Source of the DNA: Aphelocoma coerulescens
Taxonomy: Eukaryota; Chordata; Aves; Passeriformes; Corvidae
Direction of reading: 5' to 3'
DNA: 64,000 bases
Assembly: GCF_041296385.1 (NCBI RefSeq)
Contig: NW_027184085.1
Span: 53,535,109-53,599,108 of the forward strand
Each line of letters opens with the position of its first letter. The stretch's first letter is position 1. Positions 58,989 through 64,000 of the stretch are shown one piece after another. Position numbers and translations under genes: made by a program. The notes beneath the pieces are model-generated. The model was not told the origin of the DNA. It searched no databases and saw only the letters and a list, made by a program, of their open reading frames with translations.

Positions 58989-61900
58989 CTGGAAATGAAA
59001 GAGTGGACATGACTAATGCCCAGTGAAATCACTTAGGGTGTCTGTCAGGATGACTGATGCAGGCTGTATCAGCATATTTTCTGTGGTGCCTTGTAGCACA
59101 TCTCTTTCTTTGAAGAAAAAGATGGGCATTGTCTGTTGACCTAGATGATCTATGTCAGCAGCATTTTGATTCTGTATGTGTATGTTACTGAGAAGAAAAG
59201 TCTTCAGCCTGGTCTCAGCTCTGTGACACATCCCACCACAGGAGATCCCTTGAGTACTCGCTAATGTTGCAGGTGTGCTCCAGAACAAGGGCAGAGCGAG
59301 CACAGTAACACACAATCCTCCCTTGAGAAACACCAAGACATTTTATCTACAGAAACTTCTAACTTGAAAAGCCTGCCTGCTGGCAATTTAGGAAGGAAAC
59401 AATGAAATAAATAGTGTAAAATATTCAAAGGGAAAAGCACTAGACAGGAACTTCAGGAGCGGTTTAAAGCATGTTCCAATTATAATGGAAGTTTTAGAAG
59501 TAAGTGAATGAAAATAACTTCTCTAGCATTCTTTAGATAGTCTGCATTATTTGAGAAAAACTATGTTGAAGCTATTTCTTTTAATTAAAAATAATAAGAT
59601 TCCAGGGAAAGAAAACCAAAACCAATAGCATCAGCAAAGAGAAAAAGAAAAATAGGGAGGAGGACGTAAGCCTAGCTGAAGTTAAATATACAGGATAACC
59701 TAGGGTTTGTTTGCTAGCTCCTGGAAGACTGACTATAAGATAATGTAATGTGTGTAATAACTATTTAAGAGTTTCATAAAATAATGGGTTTGGAATAAAA
59801 AGATAGTATAAGGGTAGAAGTGCGATAAAGCCTTGGAGATCACCTAGCTCTGCACTTGAACTGCTGAATGCAATGAATACTTTATCAAATTTGGGACTGT
59901 CCTGGGTAACTCAAAATGTTATTGTATTCCATATGTCTCTGTGCTACGTCATATGCCAAAAATTACGCCAGGTCTTTAAGACCTGGTGTCTGGAAAGCGA
60001 ATTGTGGAATTGTGGTTGGGAAATGCCAGGGTCTTTTTTAAGGTCAGGGTTGCTCAGACAGGTGCTCTCTTGCCTTTATCTTTCATTCTTGTGGGGAAGC
60101 TGGGATGGTGCAAGGCACAAGCCTTTTTTCCTGTCCCGTGCCCCCGAGGAGGTTGCTTCTGGCAGGTCTCCAAGTAGCAGCCCAAGAAGCTGCACTTTGC
60201 AGTCCTGAATGGTTTCAGGCAGATTCCACAATCCCTGTCTACAGCTTGTAGCTGTAGTGATTTGGGGCCAGGCTGCTGCTCTTCAGTGCTTAGTGGGTCC
60301 ATTTCTTTCCCCCCTCAACACACCAGCAGCTCAGGAACCACAGTGCCAGTACTGGCTGGGTCCAGTTGGCCGAGGGAGAGGCAGAGATGCTGGCACTGAG
60401 CCTTTGATGAGTTCTTCTGTTCCTGACTTCCAGAAGCCAGATGTTCCTCTCCTTATTGGTAAAAAGGGGAGTGGTTAAAAACTAAAAGGGACGGTAACTC
60501 ATTTTGGAGTGTCTGCCCCTTAAATTGTATTAAACCCAAACAGGCATCCACCGTACCCGAAGAGCCCAGAAATATTAAATATATTTTCCACATTATTGCC
60601 CATTTTAATCCCTGCTATGCTTTGCGATGTTGTGTAAGTCAGATGTTTAGACCATTGCTGCCACTTTCCTGTGACAGGCAGAGAGGTCACCTCCAGATCC
60701 ACAGGTGACACAGCTCCCACTTGTCCTACTCATCAACCCCTTGAATGCAACATTTCATAAATGAATAATGGGGTGGTGGTTGTCCTCAGGGCTGGAGCAT
60801 GAGCGGTACAAAGATGACAGATGCTACACCGCCTGTCTGGGTATGAGAGATGTATCTTGGGCTGTGTTTTGTAGTTAAAACATCTGACAGTGTTTTTTTA
60901 CAAGGGTATTGGTAAGTCCAGTGCAAAGGAGAGAGGTTTTCTGCACTACCTCACACAAAAGCCTTTGGTGTACCTGGTGTCCTCTTACCTTTCTGGGGAG
61001 CGATGGTACCAGCTGTGGGATCACACTCCCCTGTGCTCAATGTTAATTTCCCACTCAAGCAAAGGCATTTTTGGCACTGTGACCAAAGGAAAATCCCAGC
61101 CCAGGAGCAACCCAAGGTGGAAATGGAACAAGTCCTTGCCAAATTATGTTGCCCATTATCACAAAAACTGAGAATAAAAAAATCCCAACAAAACCAAAAA
61201 CCCCCAAGAATTCAAGAGTTGCAACAGTTTCCAAGAAGCTGTGCCTCATTATTGCATACCTTGAGGTTGCATCATGAGGTTGTCAATCACATACATTTTC
61301 TTTCAAAAGTCACTGTCTGCCACCAAGGCATGTTACCTGTTCTAATGTCAGCATGATGTCAGTCCAACACCACCACCACTGCCCCAAGGTTCTTCTTCTT
61401 TAATTAGTACTAATGGGGTAAATTGCAAGAGGCCAGGAGCACACACCTCATATCACTTTACAGAGGCCCATGTGGGTGGGTGCCTCTCCAGCTATTTCTG
61501 CACTGGAAAGGAGTCAGTGGCCTCATGGATGGGACCTTCTTAACTGAATGACTACATTCAGGGACACTAGAAGGCAAGTAAAGCAGATACCAGTTGATCT
61601 GTTCCTTTGGTCTCCCCAGATTTTTCAGGTGTCACTATCCAACCTACTGTAGCAGACATCATTCCAAAGCACCACAAAATCCTGAACAAAAGCCTCAGGA
61701 CAGCTAGATTAGAAGAAAACACCCTCAACAATTTTTGGTACTGTGTAGTGATTTCCCTTTTCTTGATTTTACAGTTGCTAACCTTGCAGCAATCACTTTA
61801 CTCACATTTTTAAGCTTTTTTTCACCTCTGTGAACAGTAGAAACTGTAAAAATGCATTTCCTGGGGCTTCATTCATGTTCATTCATTCAGTGTAGCCTCA

Positions 61901-64000
61901 AGCAAACAGCTGCATGAGACAGAGGATGAACAAGAAAAATACAACTATTTGATAGAAAAAAAAGAAGAAAAAGAAAATCCCAACAAGAATGTCAAATTGC
62001 TATTTCTCTTTTCATTTTCAATTTGAATTTTGGAGTACATTTATGAACCACTTTTTTCCCACTGCTGCATATCATTATGAAGACTACAATGGCAGCAGCA
62101 ATAAATAGTCTTGTGCTACAGCTGCCTGTGAAGTTCAAGAAACAACTTCATGAGCAGAGACGGGCTCAGTGACGTGTACGGTGCTCTAGAAAAGGTGGTG
62201 AACTCACTGTTTGTGATGATGGTAATTAGCTCAGGATCATAGCACCACAGAGCTCTTCTGGTGAAATTTCACCAATCTAATAAAATCCTTTTCTTACTGC
62301 GTCAAAACAGATACAACACTTTTGTGAGATTTAACTTTTCTTAAGAGTTGTTCAAATGGATCTGGATCTAAAGCAAGCCCTAAAAAAGATGTGGTCTTAG
62401 TGGGGATTCATTTTTATGATGTGATCTAGAAATTGCTGAATTTGCTGGTAAATTTCTCTGAAAGCTTTGGCTTACACAAGGACTGTCATGAACTTGTTTT
62501 ATTATTAAATGCCAGGTTTGCGATTCCTTTCACCCATTTGATCTAAATGAGACCCACATTCAAAAACGTCATGCACATATAACCTTGCATGTTTATTTAA
62601 TGTTAGTTAATTCAAGACCACTTAGGATGAGGAGAAAGAAGGCTTGGTTCCTGCATGTGCAAAAGTAAAGGCATATACAAGCTGTGTTATGAGATTAAGG
62701 GCACACTTGGAATTAATTTGTTTCTGCATTGCTTTGAGAATATTGTATGCTGGGCTTGAGGAGTGCTGCTGATGTCATCTGCCACGAAAGCACAGCTGGA
62801 GCACAGCGTGAAGGCAGCAGATCCCTGAGACAGAATCACACTCTTGGTATTTCAGCCACAGCCACGTGCAGTTTTCTGGCAACTGGTGCTGTCTTTCAGA
62901 AAGGAAGCTTGTTTGGAAGCAGAGACATAGGTCTGTCCCTGCAGGTAGGAGGGATTCCTGCCCAAAGGCAGGGTGGCCCTCAGAGCTAGCTGGCACAGCC
63001 ATGCACTGGCTCCCACGAACTCAATCAAGCCACGGCCATTTGGGTCTGCCTGCACCTGCACACTGACCTACGCATAAAAAACAATGAGCACTTCTCGCAT
63101 CTGCGTTATGGAAATGTCTTTGTACCTGAGCAGGACAGACGTACCGACAAAGCACAGGGAACAATAGACTGAGAGCAGCAAGAAGGTAAGGAATGATGGT
63201 CCCAGTTTAGGGGAAAAGAAAAGAAAAGTTTTGACTGAAATTATGTCACTCCAAGTCCTGCGTATTGCCTTGAACCACAGGCTGGGAACCTGAGCCCCAA
63301 GTGGTGGTAAAATCCCCACTTGGCATATAAATCCTAAGCCAAGAACCCTTTCTGTTAGGGTAGATCCTAAAAGAGGAGTAGAAAGAAATACCTGGTTGAA
63401 ATGAAGGCTGAATTTTCATGGTTTGAAACTTGGAAAAAGGGAAAAAGGCACGAGTTTTATGTCAGGCAGAGCTCAGTATAAATCAGAATGTATTAGGTTC
63501 TACATTTATTCAGGGCAAAATTACAACTGTAAGTGCACAGCTGTTTTCTACAGTGTTGTCTCACATCTTGTTGATGAGAAGCATGCACCTTTCCAGTAGC
63601 TCCCTTTTCTTTTTCTTCTGCTGTATCCTGAGTCACTGTCTGTGAGTCCCATCTTCTTAAGACTGGACTTCCTCTAACACCAGTGCAGTAAGGAAGCTCT
63701 TGCCCAGGAGTCTATTACTAATGTAGTGATCTTTTCAGAAGTGGAGGCAATTTCCTCCTGCTTCAGCCCTTTCATCTTCTAGATCTTGGGCTAGGAATTC
63801 TCCATCCTGTAACATGACATGCTGTTAAATTCATTATATTGCTGATATCTTTACTCATATTGATGGAGTTGCAGTTTCTCTTTCCCCGTTCCTTCATAAA
63901 AGAGCAGCATGTCATCTGTATTTACAGCTCAGTGAAGGCGATGTCATCTTTCAGTTGAAATTTGGCTGCACTGTGAATTGTTTTGCTCTCTTTTCTCTTT
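58989..64000. other. Non-coding stretch, nothing recognised
   Basis: No gene, RNA gene or repeat family could be supported. The longest frames (107, 111 and 117 codons) lack splice support. A strong donor-like GTACGT occurs on the minus strand near 63140 inside an 83-codon hydrophobic frame, but no acceptor pairs with it. No CpG island was seen, so the promoter of the proposed minus-strand gene is not visible here. Confidence 0.5.

Noticed and set aside
1..64000. Bacterial-style systems, CRISPR arrays, operons, tRNA or rRNA genes
   Set aside because: None seen; the window is vertebrate nuclear DNA with avian retroelements, and no direct-repeat/spacer array or structured RNA gene could be recognised by eye.

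Overview
This window is vertebrate nuclear DNA, almost certainly from a bird and probably a songbird. The strongest marker is a 5'-truncated CR1 LINE at about 53.09-53.81 kb that ends in the avian CR1 tail (ATTCTATGAT-like octamers). Avian LTR-type repeats occur at 7.9, 22.0-22.4 and 39.1 kb. The base composition fits: AT-rich, CpG-poor, with simple repeats and no long open coding frames. There are no bacterial-type genes, operons, CRISPR arrays or phage modules. Nearly every open frame of 60-200 codons is of the length expected by chance or is a translated simple repeat.

Layout: 0-5 kb, unassigned non-coding DNA with an A32 tract. 5.06-5.29 kb, the only clear CpG island (31 CpG counted by eye), a likely promoter/first exon. 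7.88-8.29 kb, a solo LTR with intact ends and a 6-bp target duplication. 9.75-10.28 kb, a half-kilobase purine tract (GAAA/GAGA then GGAA with 13 AATTCGG interruptions). 12.8-13.3 kb, an old CR1/L3-like LINE tail. 20.2 kb, (AT)n followed by T30. 22.0-22.4 kb, an avian retroelement-like repeat. 35.0 kb, a GGGAAA tract. 39.1-39.3 kb, the 3' end of a second LTR. 53.1-53.8 kb, CR1. The remainder shows nothing I can name.

Possible coding content: on the minus strand three exon-like segments can be joined without breaking frame: 58,898-58,988 (start codon preceded by two in-frame stops), 51,438-51,527 and 17,583-17,854. Joined, they encode about 133 residues. A 42-nt segment at 42,194-42,235 could be an in-frame optional microexon. 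I do not recognise the protein. Splice-like motifs are common by chance and I picked these by eye, so this is a testable model and not an established gene. If it is right, most of the window is intron of one minus-strand gene, with the CpG island inside or beyond it.

No previously undescribed biological system stands out. The items most worth checking are the minus-strand gene model, the isolated CpG island, the clean solo LTR, the interrupted GGAA array, and small perfect palindromes that look like template-switch mutations.
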